From positions 1 through 64,000 of the forward strand of contig PMSV01000011.1 in the NCBI GenBank assembly GCA_003168265.1: DNA of 64,000 bases, in the 5' to 3' direction. Below the pieces are notes generated by a model. The model was not told the origin of the DNA. It searched no databases and saw nothing but the letters and a program-made list of their open reading frames with translations. The position numbers were made by a program, and so were the translations under genes. Each line of letters starts with the position of its first letter. The stretch's first letter is position 1. Below are positions 24,812 to 34,600 of this stretch, piece by piece. This DNA comes from Chitinophagaceae bacterium. GTDB taxonomy: Bacteria; Bacteroidota; Bacteroidia; Chitinophagales; Chitinophagaceae.

Positions 24812-25678
24812 ATGAAACTATTCAGGCATGGACAACCAGGACAGGAAAGACCGGGAATCCTGATCGATGAGCAACACCTGGATATCAGCGCGGGTTTCAA
24901 GGAAGACTATGATGGAAATTTTTTTTCTTCCGGAGGAATCGGCCGTCTTTCAGACTGGCTAAGTACGCATAAAAATCAATGCCCGGTTCTGTCGGAAGGT
25001 TTTCGTTTTGCCGCTGTGATTGCATCCCCCTCTAAGATCGTTTGCGTGGGATTGAACTATACCGACCATTCCAAAGAAACAGGAACTGCTTTACCGAAGG
25101 AACCCGTCCTTTTTTTCAAATCCACCACCGCAATCTGCGGACCCAATGACGATATCATCATACCCAGGGAAAGTAAAAAAACAGACTGGGAGGTGGAACT
25201 GGCCTTTGTGATCGGGAAAAAAGCATCCTATGTGAAAGAAAAGGACGCGATAGATTATGTTGTCGGCTATATACTCCATAACGACTATTCAGAACGTGCC
25301 TTCCAGATGGAAAGAGGGGGACAATGGGTAAAAGGAAAGAGCTGTGATACTTTTGCACCCATCGGGCCATGGCTAGTCACGCCGGATGAGATTGAGGATG
25401 TTCATCAACTCAGGCTTTGGCTTAAACTCAATGGCAAAACCATGCAGGACGGAAATACTTCCAACCTCGTTTTCAAGATCCCATTCCTGATCCATTATAT
25501 AAGTTCGTTCATGACCCTGCTCCCGGGTGATATCATCAGTACGGGAACTCCTGCGGGGGTAGGCCTTGGTCAAAAACCAGAACCCTTCTATCTGAAACCC
25601 GGAGATCTGGTGGAATTAGGCATTGATGGCCTGGGAAGCGCAAGCCAGCACTTGGTAAGTTATAAAGACCCTATTTAA
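24812..25678 (+). CDS. FAH-family hydrolase, probable 2,4-diketo-3-deoxy-L-fuconate hydrolase
   Basis: 288 residues, fumarylacetoacetate-hydrolase fold: 'IVCVGLNYTDHSKETG', 'DWEVELAFVIGKKA' (metal Glu), 'GYILHNDYSERAFQMERGGQWVKGKSCDTFAPIGPW' (metal Asp, Lys) and 'GDIISTGTPAGVG'. FAH members cleave C-C bonds of diketo acids. In the oxidative L-fucose pathway described in Xanthomonas, such an enzyme does the last step, producing pyruvate and lactate. The four following genes fit that pathway, so this is the assigned role by context. First gene of the operon, 9 bp before the mutarotase. Confidence 0.85.
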   Translation: MKLFRHGQPGQERPGILIDEQHLDISAGFKEDYDGNFFSSGGIGRLSDWLSTHKNQCPVLSEGFRFAAVIASPSKIVCVGLNYTDHSKETGTALPKEPVLFFKSTTAICGPNDDIIIPRESKKTDWEVELAFVIGKKASYVKEKDAIDYVVGYILHNDYSERAFQMERGGQWVKGKSCDTFAPIGPWLVTPDEIEDVHQLRLWLKLNGKTMQDGNTSNLVFKIPFLIHYISSFMTLLPGDIISTGTPAGVGLGQKPEPFYLKPGDLVELGIDGLGSASQHLVSYKDPI

Positions 25679-25687
25679 AAAACGCTC

Positions 25688-26041
25688 ATGATTAGACATT
25701 CCCTTGCCCTCGACCTCAAAGATGAACCATCCCTGATTAAGGAATATGAGCGCTGGCATCGAAAAGTCTGGCCTGAGATACTCGAAAGCATCCGGGATTC
25801 AGGGATCGAATCCATGCAAATCTACCGGACGGGAAACCGTTTATTCATGATCATGGAAGTTGCAGATGATTTTTCATTTGATAAAAAAGCGTTAGCAGAT
25901 CAGGCTGATGAACAGGTTCGCAATTGGGAAACCCTGATGTGGAAATACCAGCAGGCCCTGCCCTGGGCAAAAAAAGATGAAAAATGGGTCCGGATGGAAC
26001 TTATTTTTGACCTAAAAGAGCCCCAACGCCATGCAGATTGA
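25688..26041 (+). CDS. L-rhamnose/L-fucose mutarotase (RhaM family)
   Basis: 117 residues, full length for this small dimeric ferredoxin-like epimerase. 'YERWHRKVWPEILESIRDSGIESMQIYRTGNRLFMIMEVADDFSFD' shows the conserved His in 'WHRKVWPE' and the Tyr/Arg region. It interconverts the anomers of 6-deoxy-L-hexoses, preparing the substrate for the dehydrogenase. Family sequence alone does not separate rhamnose from fucose; the operon favours fucose. Its 3' end overlaps the next gene by 11 bp. Confidence 0.9.
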   Translation: MIRHSLALDLKDEPSLIKEYERWHRKVWPEILESIRDSGIESMQIYRTGNRLFMIMEVADDFSFDKKALADQADEQVRNWETLMWKYQQALPWAKKDEKWVRMELIFDLKEPQRHAD

Positions 26042-26852
26042 CACCCATGTACATTTTTGGAAATACAACAAAGCCAGGGACGGCTGGATGGATGATATGA
26101 AAATCCTCCAGCAGGACTATTTGCCGCAACAACTCGAAACCACGCTAAGACGCAATGGCATTGATGGATGCATAGCCGTACAGGCCAGCACAGAGGAAGT
26201 GGAGACCCGTTTCCTGGTGGAACTTTCCAAAACCCATGAGATTATAAAAGGAGTAGTCGGCTGGCTGGATTTCTGTGCTCCGGATATATCAGAAAAGCTA
26301 AACGAATTTGCACAATACCCAATTATCAAAGGCTATCGTCATAACGTACAGGCGGAAGCAGATGATTTTTTAACGAGGAAGGATTTTCAGCGGGGAGTCG
26401 GAACCTTGAAGGAATACGGTTATACCTATGACATACTGATCTATCCCCGGCAATTGAAAGCTGCTTTGGAATTCGTTTCATGCCTGGCGGATCAGAAAAT
26501 GATCGTGGATCACTGTGCCAAACCGAATATCCGTAGTCAAAAAATGGAAGATTGGAAAATCAGCATGAAGGCGCTGGCACAAAACCAGAATGTTAACTGT
26601 AAGGTATCCGGATTATTTACTGAGGCTTCATGGAAACAATGGACAGCCGCTGAATTTTATCCCTATCTCGATGTTGTATTTGAATCCTTCGGAACCGAGA
26701 GAGTAATTTTCGGCAGCGACTGGCCTGTAATCCTGGTTTCGGGCATTTATGTGCAATGGAAAAGTTTGCTTGAAAAATACATGGAATCAAGTAAGAATGA
26801 AGACAAAGAGAAATTTTTCGGCGGGAACGCTTCACTTTTCTATGGTCTCTGA
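26031..26852 (+). CDS. Amidohydrolase-family sugar lactonase (L-fuconolactonase-like)
   Basis: 273 residues. The TIM-barrel amidohydrolase signature 'IDTHVHFWKY' (H-x-H) opens the protein; 'DHCAKPNIRS' and 'IFGSDWPVILVSG' (catalytic Asp) follow. COG3618 members open lactones such as L-fucono-1,5-lactone. The start overlaps the mutarotase stop by 11 bp. It would hydrolyse the lactone made by the neighbouring SDR. L-rhamnono-lactonase is the main alternative. Confidence 0.88.
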   Translation: MQIDTHVHFWKYNKARDGWMDDMKILQQDYLPQQLETTLRRNGIDGCIAVQASTEEVETRFLVELSKTHEIIKGVVGWLDFCAPDISEKLNEFAQYPIIKGYRHNVQAEADDFLTRKDFQRGVGTLKEYGYTYDILIYPRQLKAALEFVSCLADQKMIVDHCAKPNIRSQKMEDWKISMKALAQNQNVNCKVSGLFTEASWKQWTAAEFYPYLDVVFESFGTERVIFGSDWPVILVSGIYVQWKSLLEKYMESSKNEDKEKFFGGNASLFYGL

Positions 26853-26879
26853 ATTATCACTCAAACAAAAGCATAAATC

Positions 26880-27662
26880 ATGGATTTGTATTTGGAAGGA
26901 AAAGTCTTTATCGTAACGGGCGGCGCCAAAGGCATCGGAGCAGCCATCTCAAAAACCATTGGCGCTGAAGGCGGCATGGTGGTTGTGGCAGGCAGGGACA
27001 AAAATGATAATCATACGACGGTGGATGAAATCATCAAAATGCATGGCAAAGCGGCCTCACATACTATCGAGCTCGCTGATCCGGAAGCCTGTAAAGAACT
27101 GGTTGAATTCACTATTGAAAAATTCAGTCGCATTGACGGCCTGGTTAACAATGCAGGTGTGAATGATGGAATTGGCCTGGTAGGAGGCTCTCCCGAAAAA
27201 TTTATGGGATCACTTCAAAAAAACCTGAGCCATTATTACAACCTGGCACATTATGCTTTTCCCCATTTAAAATATACCAAAGGCTCAATTGTGAATATCG
27301 GGTCAAAAGTATCTGTAACCGGACAGGGCAACACTTCCGGTTATGCCGCAGCCAAGGGCGCCATAAATGCACTGACCAGGGAATGGGCCGCCGAAATGCT
27401 GCCCTATGCCATCCGGGTCAATGCTGTATTGCCGGCAGAAGTTTGGACCCCTCTTTATGAAAACTGGATCGCCAAATTTGCTGACCCGGCGGCCAAGCTT
27501 AAATCCATCACTTCCAAAATTCCTCTGGAAAATAGGTTCACCAAGGCCGAAGAAATTGCAGATATGGTAGTATTCCTTTTGAGCCGGCGCTCAGCGCATA
27601 CAACAGGCCAGATCCTGTTTGTCGATGGAGGATATACCCATTTGGACCGCTCATTAACTTAA
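26880..27662 (+). CDS. SDR sugar dehydrogenase, probable L-fucose dehydrogenase
   Basis: 260 residues, classical SDR. Cofactor loop 'VTGGAKGIGAAISKTI', 'NNAGVNDG', catalytic 'SGYAAAKGAINALTREWA' (Tyr and Lys of YxxxK) and 'TGQILFVDGGYTHLD' are all present. By position it is the NAD(P)-dependent oxidation of the aldose at C1 to the lactone. The alternative order, with the two SDRs swapped, cannot be excluded by sequence. Confidence 0.85.
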   Translation: MDLYLEGKVFIVTGGAKGIGAAISKTIGAEGGMVVVAGRDKNDNHTTVDEIIKMHGKAASHTIELADPEACKELVEFTIEKFSRIDGLVNNAGVNDGIGLVGGSPEKFMGSLQKNLSHYYNLAHYAFPHLKYTKGSIVNIGSKVSVTGQGNTSGYAAAKGAINALTREWAAEMLPYAIRVNAVLPAEVWTPLYENWIAKFADPAAKLKSITSKIPLENRFTKAEEIADMVVFLLSRRSAHTTGQILFVDGGYTHLDRSLT

Positions 27663-27667
27663 CCAAT

Positions 27668-28441
27668 ATGTTTGAATTAGATGAAAAGACGGCCATCGTC
27701 ACAGGAGGAGGCAGCGGCATCGGCCGGGCCATTGCAAAGCTCTTTGCGGCACAGGGAGCCATGGTTTATGTAATCGATCTGAATGAACAGGATGGAGCTT
27801 CTGTAGTAGAGGAAATCCGCTCTGACAGCGGAAAGGCAGCCTACAGGAAAACCAATGTGGCCTCGCATATTGAAGTAAAAAAATCCATTGATGAGATAGC
27901 TGCTGATTCCTCTTCGATCGATATTTTACTGAATATCGCAGGAATTGCCCATATAGGAAATGCGGAAAATACAGCAGAAGCGGATTTTGACCGCATATTC
28001 CAGGTCAATGTAAAAGGAATATATAATTGTCTGCACGCCGTCATTCCCTATATGAAAGACCTGGGTGGTGTCATCCTGAATATGGCTTCCGTAGCAGCCA
28101 CTGTCGGGATTCCTGACCGCTTTGCCTATAGCACGACCAAGGCCGCCGTTATTGGCATGACTTTGTCTGTCGCCAAGGACTATATACGGCATAAGATCCG
28201 CTGCAACTGCATCTCTCCTGGTAGGGTGCATACGCCATTTGTAGATGGCTTTCTTTCCAGGAGCTATCCGGGAAAGGAAAAAGAAATGTTTGAAAAACTT
28301 TCCAAAACCCAACCGATCGGGAGAATGGCCAAACCCGAGGAGGTCGCCAGCCTGGCTCTTTTTCTTTGCAGTGAAGAAGCGTCTTTTATCACCGGCTGTG
28401 ACTATGCGATCGATGGCGGTTTTATCCGGCTGAACAATTGA
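27668..28441 (+). CDS. SDR dehydrogenase, probable 2-keto-3-deoxy-L-fuconate dehydrogenase
   Basis: 257 residues. 'VTGGGSGIGRAIAKLFAAQGA', 'LLNIAGIAHIG' (NIAG instead of NNAG), catalytic 'FAYSTTKAAVIGMTL' and 'ITGCDYAIDGGF' identify a classical SDR. It follows the previous SDR by 5 bp and is last in the operon. In the fucose pathway the second SDR oxidises 2-keto-3-deoxy-L-fuconate at C4 to the 2,4-diketo acid that the FAH enzyme splits. Assignment rests on context. Confidence 0.85.
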   Translation: MFELDEKTAIVTGGGSGIGRAIAKLFAAQGAMVYVIDLNEQDGASVVEEIRSDSGKAAYRKTNVASHIEVKKSIDEIAADSSSIDILLNIAGIAHIGNAENTAEADFDRIFQVNVKGIYNCLHAVIPYMKDLGGVILNMASVAATVGIPDRFAYSTTKAAVIGMTLSVAKDYIRHKIRCNCISPGRVHTPFVDGFLSRSYPGKEKEMFEKLSKTQPIGRMAKPEEVASLALFLCSEEASFITGCDYAIDGGFIRLNN

Positions 28442-28449
28442 AGTAAAAA

Positions 28450-28842
28450 TCATTCCTCTCCGTTTACCAGCCCATCCCAATTTCTTCTTTGCTTCTTGGA
28501 AGGCCTTCCGATTTTACTCAATCTCTTACCTGTATGGAAACTCTCTGCCTGGAAAGTAGCCCTTTGCAGTTCAGATTCTGGTGTGAGATCTGCATAATAT
28601 TTTATCGCTTCACTATATTGAACCCGGTTGTGCAAAAGATCCAGCACCTTAATTAGCCATTTCTTTGCTTCAGTTTTCACCTCGTATTCTTCTCCTGCAT
28701 GTACCTGTTTGGAAGGCTTGGCCTGTCTTCCATTGAATCTTACCTTTCCCTTATCACAGGCCTCTGTCGCCAGGGTCCTGGTCTTGAAAAGCCGGATCGA
28801 CCAAAGAAATTTGTCTATCCTCAATTTCTCTTTCTCTTCCAT
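28450..28842 (-). CDS. hslR: S4-domain RNA-binding protein (Hsp15-like)
   Basis: 130 residues. The S4 domain begins at once: 'LRIDKFLWSIRLFKTRTLATEACDKGKVRFNGRQAKPSKQVHAGEEYEV'. The tail is Arg/Lys-rich ('GKRLSKIGRPSKKQRRNWDG'). Hsp15 binds stalled 50S subunits carrying peptidyl-tRNA. It lies 6 bp after the M20 peptidase gene on the same strand, so they are co-transcribed. Bacteroidota Hsp15-like proteins are not heat-shock characterised, so the role is by family. Confidence 0.85.
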   Translation of the reverse strand: MEEKEKLRIDKFLWSIRLFKTRTLATEACDKGKVRFNGRQAKPSKQVHAGEEYEVKTEAKKWLIKVLDLLHNRVQYSEAIKYYADLTPESELQRATFQAESFHTGKRLSKIGRPSKKQRRNWDGLVNGEE

Positions 28843-28848
28843 ATGGAT

Positions 28849-30216
28849 TTAGTCCAGTTCCGCGAAATATTTATGGAAATAAGGAATTGTTTCTATCCCC
28901 TTATAAAAATTTGCCAGATCATATTTTTCATTAGGCGAATGCAGGTTATCGCTGTCCAGACCGAATCCCATGAAAACGATCTTAATGCCCAGTTCCTTTT
29001 CAAAAAGCGCGCAAATGGGAATGCTGCCACCGCCCCGCACAGGGATGGGAGCTTTCTTAAAGGTCGTTTCAATGGCCTTATCAGCAGCCCTATAAGCCTT
29101 GGAATCCAGCGGTGTAAGATAAGGCTCACCACCATGGTGTTCCCATGCCCTCACATGTACACCGGCAGGAGCAATCCCGCTAAAATAATTTATCAGGAGT
29201 TCCGTGATTTTTTTAGAGGATTGATTAGGAACCAGCCGGGCCGATATCTTAGCGTAAGCCTTGGAAGGTAAAACAGTTTTTGACCCTTCACCCTGGTAAC
29301 CTCCCCATATGCCATTTAATTCAAGCGTCGGACGAATGCCCGTCCTTTCATTAGTAGTAAACCCTTTTTCGCCCCAAACCGCATCGATTCCCAGGTCTTT
29401 CTTAAAATCCGATTCATCAAATGGGGCCTTAGCCAGCCGGCTTCTTTCTTCCTTGCTGGATTCGAGCACATCATCGTAAAATCCGGGGATGCGGATATGG
29501 TTGTTTTCATCATGGCAGGAAGCGATCATCCTGGCCAAAATGGTAATCGGATTGGCGACTGCCCCTCCGTAAACGCCGCTATGCAGATCCCGGTTAGGTC
29601 CGGTTACTTCCACTTCGATATAGGAAAGTCCACGGACTCCAACATCGATTGAAGGGTTTTCCAGGCTGATCATGGAAGTGTCGCTGATCAGGATCACATC
29701 TGCCTTGAGCAAATCCCGATGGCTGGCAACAAATTTGCCCAGGCTGGGAGATCCGATCTCTTCCTCACCCTCAATAATGAATTTGATATTGGTAGGCAGA
29801 GTCCCCGTCTTACTCATCGTTTCAAAAGCCTTCACATGCATGTAAAATTGGCCTTTGTCATCGCAGGCGCCCCTTGCATAGATCTTACCATCTTTTATGA
29901 CAGGCTCAAATGGCCCGCTCTTCCAGAGATCCAGGGGATCGGCCGGCTGCACATCATAATGGCCATATACCAATATGGTCGGCTTTGAAGCGTCGATTAT
30001 TTTTTCTCCGAAAACTACAGGATGACCTTCGGTTGGGAATACCTCAGCACGATCCACCCCTGCTTCGATCAGCTTTTGTTTGACGGCTTCGGCGCAATTT
30101 CCCATGTCTTTTTTATGTTCACTGCGTGCGCTGATCGACGGAACACGCAGTAGTTCCAGCAATTCATTCAAAAAGCGATCCTTATTTGCTTCCTGGTATT
30201 CATTCCAAACCTTCAT
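28849..30216 (-). CDS. M20-family dipeptidase
   Basis: The track opens at a TTG (30234) that lies inside a perfect promoter box; the ATG at 30216 is the likely start, giving 455 residues. Metal and catalytic motifs: 'ILVYGHYDVQPADP' (His, Asp), 'GACDDKGQFYMH' (bridging Asp), 'IKFIIEGEEEIGSPSL' (catalytic and metal Glu) and the dimer domain 'SGVYGGAVANP'. M20 dipeptidases hydrolyse di- and tripeptides in the cytoplasm; no signal peptide is seen. It shares a promoter with the S4 gene downstream. Confidence 0.93.
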   Translation of the reverse strand: MKVWNEYQEANKDRFLNELLELLRVPSISARSEHKKDMGNCAEAVKQKLIEAGVDRAEVFPTEGHPVVFGEKIIDASKPTILVYGHYDVQPADPLDLWKSGPFEPVIKDGKIYARGACDDKGQFYMHVKAFETMSKTGTLPTNIKFIIEGEEEIGSPSLGKFVASHRDLLKADVILISDTSMISLENPSIDVGVRGLSYIEVEVTGPNRDLHSGVYGGAVANPITILARMIASCHDENNHIRIPGFYDDVLESSKEERSRLAKAPFDESDFKKDLGIDAVWGEKGFTTNERTGIRPTLELNGIWGGYQGEGSKTVLPSKAYAKISARLVPNQSSKKITELLINYFSGIAPAGVHVRAWEHHGGEPYLTPLDSKAYRAADKAIETTFKKAPIPVRGGGSIPICALFEKELGIKIVFMGFGLDSDNLHSPNEKYDLANFYKGIETIPYFHKYFAELD

Positions 30217-30231
30217 TATTGTATTTTGATC

Positions 30232-30239
30232 CAAATTTA
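30232..30239 (-). promoter_or_regulatory. -7 element for the M20 peptidase/S4 operon
   Basis: On the minus strand this is TAAATTTG, a perfect match. It lies 15 nt before the ATG at 30216 and rules out the TTG start at 30234. Confidence 0.65.
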
Positions 30240-30315
30240 GTTATTAAAAGCAAACTACCCTCCCGGCCAGACAATGTAAAACCTGATAACCGAATCCCCG
30301 AATGCATGAATACCT

Positions 30316-30323
30316 TATTTTTG
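30316..30323 (+). promoter_or_regulatory. -7 element of the sucD promoter
   Basis: TATTTTTG fits TAnnTTTG, 19 nt before the sucD ATG. The divergent peptidase promoter lies about 80 bp away. Confidence 0.6.
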
Positions 30324-30342
30324 CCCCAATTAATCTATTGCT

Positions 30343-31215
30343 ATGAGCATATTGGTGAATAAAAATTCCAAGATCATTGTGCAGGGATTTACAGGAACAG
30401 AAGGAACTTTTCATGCTACCCAGATGATTGAATACGGAACCCAGGTAGTTGGCGGAGTGACTCCGGGAAAGGGAGGCAGCCAGCACCTTGACAGGCCCGT
30501 TTTTAATACCGTGTCCGATGCCGTTAAAAAAACAGGAGCCAATGTCTCCATCATTTTTGTTCCCCCTGCTTTCGCCGCAGATGCTATCATGGAAGCAGCC
30601 GAAGCCGGGATCTCACTCATAGTATGCATTACAGAAGGGATTCCGGTTCAGGACATGGTTAAGGTAAAGAACTACCTTCTGGGCAAGTCGACCCGCCTGA
30701 TCGGACCGAATTGTCCCGGCGTCATCACCGCTGAAGCATGTAAGGTGGGTATCATGCCCGGCTTCGTGTTTAAAAAAGGGAAAATAGGCATCGTGTCCAA
30801 ATCAGGTACCCTGACCTATGAAGCAAGCGACCAGGTGGCCAAGGCAGGACTGGGCATTTCCACAGCAGTGGGAATCGGTGGAGACCCCATAATAGGGACG
30901 ACCACGAAAGAAGCTATACAATTATTCATGGACGATCCGGACACCGAAGGAATCGTGATGATCGGAGAAATCGGAGGCAGCATGGAAGCTGAAGCCGCTC
31001 GTTGGATCAAAGAAAATGGTAAAAAACCCGTGGTCGGTTTCATAGCAGGACAAACTGCCCCTCCCGGAAGAAGAATGGGCCATGCCGGCGCCATTATCGG
31101 CGGAGCCGATGATACTGCTGTCGCCAAGATGATAATCATGGAAGAATGCGGTATCCATGTTGCTAAGAGTCCCGCTGATATCGGAGCTACAATGGCTAAA
31201 ATACTGAAGGGTTGA
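30343..31215 (+). CDS. sucD: Succinyl-CoA synthetase alpha subunit
   Basis: 290 residues, usual length. '[36 protein letters not shown]' is the CoA-binding Rossmann N-terminus; 'GPNCPGVI' and '[14 protein letters not shown]' follow, and the phospho-His region is '[13 protein letters not shown]'. With the beta subunit it makes ATP or GTP from succinyl-CoA in the TCA cycle. The beta-subunit gene is not adjacent, which is common in Bacteroidota. It forms a single-gene unit with its own promoter; the nearest terminator is about 320 bp downstream. Confidence 0.96.
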   Translation: MSILVNKNSKIIVQGFTGTEGTFHATQMIEYGTQVVGGVTPGKGGSQHLDRPVFNTVSDAVKKTGANVSIIFVPPAFAADAIMEAAEAGISLIVCITEGIPVQDMVKVKNYLLGKSTRLIGPNCPGVITAEACKVGIMPGFVFKKGKIGIVSKSGTLTYEASDQVAKAGLGISTAVGIGGDPIIGTTTKEAIQLFMDDPDTEGIVMIGEIGGSMEAEAARWIKENGKKPVVGFIAGQTAPPGRRMGHAGAIIGGADDTAVAKMIIMEECGIHVAKSPADIGATMAKILKG

Positions 31216-31535
31216 ACCTTTCGTATTTGGAACTTGCATAGTAAATTCCGAAGCACTCAATTAACCTTTTGACTTTTCCACAGAATGTTGAGATTTAATA
31301 TCTTTTATAACAAATTGAATTTCTATTTTCGCATTATTGTTTCAATACCCGCTTTTTACCCCCTGAACTAGCAATCATTCGTAGGCATTAATCTTTGAAG
31401 AAATTTCTTCAAGCAATATTTGAGTTAACCGATCCCTTTAAATAAATGAAGACGCCTTTTAGAGAAAATATTTTCTCCTGATCAGTCCGTGCTGCCTTCA
31501 ACATATTCATTAACTAGTTGATCGTGCCCGAAGAA

Positions 31536-31568
31536 AACCCCCTCGACCTTGGTCGGGGGGTTTTTTTT
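31536..31568 (+). terminator. Strong rho-independent terminator far from any stop codon
   Basis: CCCCC-T-CGA, loop CCTTGG, TCG-GGGGG followed by eight T. The nearest upstream gene (sucD) ends 320 bases earlier. The 31216-31535 stretch has no convincing ORF, so it is either a long sucD 3' UTR or holds a small RNA ended here. Confidence 0.8.
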
Positions 31569-31694
31569 ATATCCATCAAAGAGTTTCTGTTAAGATATTC
31601 TTGTTACTTGCAATTGAAGCCTTGGCATTTTTATGTTTGTAAGCTCCTTCGGTAAAGATTCATCAAACCAAAGTACCTTTATTAAAATCTTATC

Positions 31695-34600
31695 ATGGCA
31701 ATAAGAATCTGCATCCTGATCCTGCTACTGGCCTTTTTTTCATTTCAGTCATATGCTCAGAACTCCGGTCAATATTATAGTTATGAAACCAAATGGAAGC
31801 GGATCGATGAATTGATAGACTCATCCGGCCTTCCCAAAGATGCGCTCAAATTGGTAATCCAGGTTTACGAACATGCCAAAAAAGATAAGAATGAACCTCA
31901 AATAATCAGAGCCCTTATTTATGAGATAAACCTGCAAGTAAACTTTGAGGATTCTTCCTTCAATCTGATCATCAAAGAAATGGAAAGCGAGCTAAATTCC
32001 GCCCCCGAGCCGGCTCATTCCTTATTGCTTAATGTCGAAGCTGATCTGTTATGGAAGTATTTTCAGGAAAACAGGTTTCGGGTTTATGGACGAACCTCCA
32101 CTGCTAATTTTAAAAAAGCTAATATAGAAACCTGGGGAGCAGAAGATTTTCACAACAGGATCAGTTCACTCTTCCTTTCCTCTCTCCGCAATCTGCAACT
32201 ACTGCAGAAATCCGACCTGCACAATTGGGAAACCCTGCTCATAAAAGGGAATATGCGTTATCTCAGGCCCACTTTATTTGACCTGTTGAGCCACCGTGCG
32301 CTTGATTATTTTAAATCCGATGAATCGGATCTGAATCGACCAGCCTATAGTTTTGAATTGGATGATCTGGGCATCTACGCACCAGCCGCCGAGTTCGCGA
32401 CACATATTTTCAGTACCAAGGATTCCCTTTCCCTTCATTTTCACGCATTGCAACTATTCCAGGAATTGATCCGTTTTCACCTTCATGATTCCAGGCCGGA
32501 TGCCTGGATTGATGTGGATCTGGAGCGGCTTGGATTTGCCAATAGTTATGCAGTCATAGATAACAAGGAGGTGCTCTATCAAAATGCATTGAAGAATATC
32601 ACGGATAAATATCCGGACCTGCCTGCGGCCGCCGAAGGATGGTACCTTCAGGCTAAAATTCTTTCAGATCATGCGGCCACCTACCTTCCCTATGAAGACT
32701 CAGTTTATCGCTATGATTACACATTAGCATTAAAGATCTGCGAAAGGGTTATTTCACAAAAAGAGAATTCAGAAGGGAAATCAGATTGCCATGAACTTCA
32801 AAGAGAAATCCTGGGAAGAAAACTAAGCCTGAAAATAGAAAAAGTAAATATCCCTTATCAGCCATTCCGGGCCCTGGTCAGTTACAAGAATGCCTCAAGA
32901 CTTTATTTCAGGATCATTCAGACCGATCTTGGAAAAAGGGAAGCCTTAGGTGAGGAAGGAACTGATGATTTCTGGAAGAAATTAACCGGACAGATTGCGG
33001 GTATCAGCTTCGATCAGGTTCTCCCGGAGACGGGCGACTACCAATCCCATAATACAGAGATTGGTGTGCAGCCACTTCCTGTTGGCGAATACGCGCTGGT
33101 CGCCAGCCTGGATAAGGACTTCAGCCTTAAACAAAATCCCTTGGCCGTAATCTTTTTTTATGTTTCCAATATCTCTTGCATCAGCATTGGGAACGATTAT
33201 TTTGTCTTGAATCGGGAAACCGGGAAACCACTGGCAAGAACCAATGTGCAGGCCTGGTACCGCTATTATGATAATAAACGAAGCGAATACCTTGAAAGAA
33301 AAGGAGAGAGTTTCCTGACAGACAATAACGGGTATTTCAAGGTGTTCCCCTCCAGAACCGGCAATAACATGCAAATGAAACTCGAATTCTCACTCACAAA
33401 TGACCATCTTTTTATTGACGAAACCCTTAGCGAATATGAAAGAAGGGAAAATGGCGAAGAATCTACCCTCAACAGAGATAAATTCGAAAGATCAAATCGG
33501 CACATTTATTTCTTCACAGACAGAAGCATTTACAGACCCGGGCAGAACCTTTATTTCAAAGGAATACTATTGACCCGTGATTACGAAACAAAGCAACCTA
33601 AGATACTTTCCGGATTAAAGAGCCGCTTATTTCTTTACGATGTGAATGGGAAAAAAGTAGATTCTCTTGATCTTATCAGCAATGAATTCGGCTCTTATCA
33701 TGGTCAGTTCAGGGTTCCCGAAAACAGGATCAATGGCCAGTTCATGCTTGGGGAAGATTCAACCAGCAGTTATGGTTATTTTTCGGTCGAAGAGTACAAA
33801 AGGCCCAAATTCTTCGTCAAGATAAAAAAGCCGGTTGGCCAATACAAGATTGGTGATAGCATCAGGATTCAAGGTAAAGCGCTATCATATGCCGCAATTG
33901 CGATCAACGGGGCTACCATCAAATACCATGTCAGAAGAACGGTCAGGATTCCATACCCCTGGTTATTTGGTACAAGAGGATTGACCTATTCAAGCCGTCA
34001 GGAAATAGCCCATGGGGAAATAAGATCTGATGATCAAGGAAAATTTAATATATCATTTCCGGCGTTGCCTGATCCGAAAATCGACAGAAAACTGAAACCC
34101 TTCTTTGATTACAGCATCAACGCTGATGTGACCGATATCGATGGGGAAACAAGGAGCGGTGAGAATGTAGTGTCTGTAGGATATCAATCTATATTGATCT
34201 CCTTGAATATTCCCGGTGGTAATAATCTCCCTAATGACAGCCTTCGGGAGCTGGATTTGAGAACAGAAAACCTTTCAGGTGAATTCCAGCCTTCACTGGT
34301 GCATGTTAGTATTTATAAACTAAATGCACCTGGCAGGTTAATGCGTAAAAGGTTTTGGCCCAAACCCGATCAATTCGTAATGACAAGGGAAGAATTCCTC
34401 AAGAACTTCCCTCTTGATCCCTATAGGGATGAGAACGAGATGCAGACCTGGGCGAAAGTTGAAAAAATCTTTGACGGCTTGGATTCTACGCGGGAAAATT
34501 CGTCCTTCAATTTGAAGCAACCACCATTTAAACCGGGCTGGTACCTCATTGATGCCAGCACAAAGGACCCCTCATCAGGTGAAGAAATCACAGATTTCAA

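Noticed and set aside
28699-29271. 190-residue plus-strand ORF
   Set aside because: It lies antisense to the S4 and M20 genes, which show complete conserved motifs.
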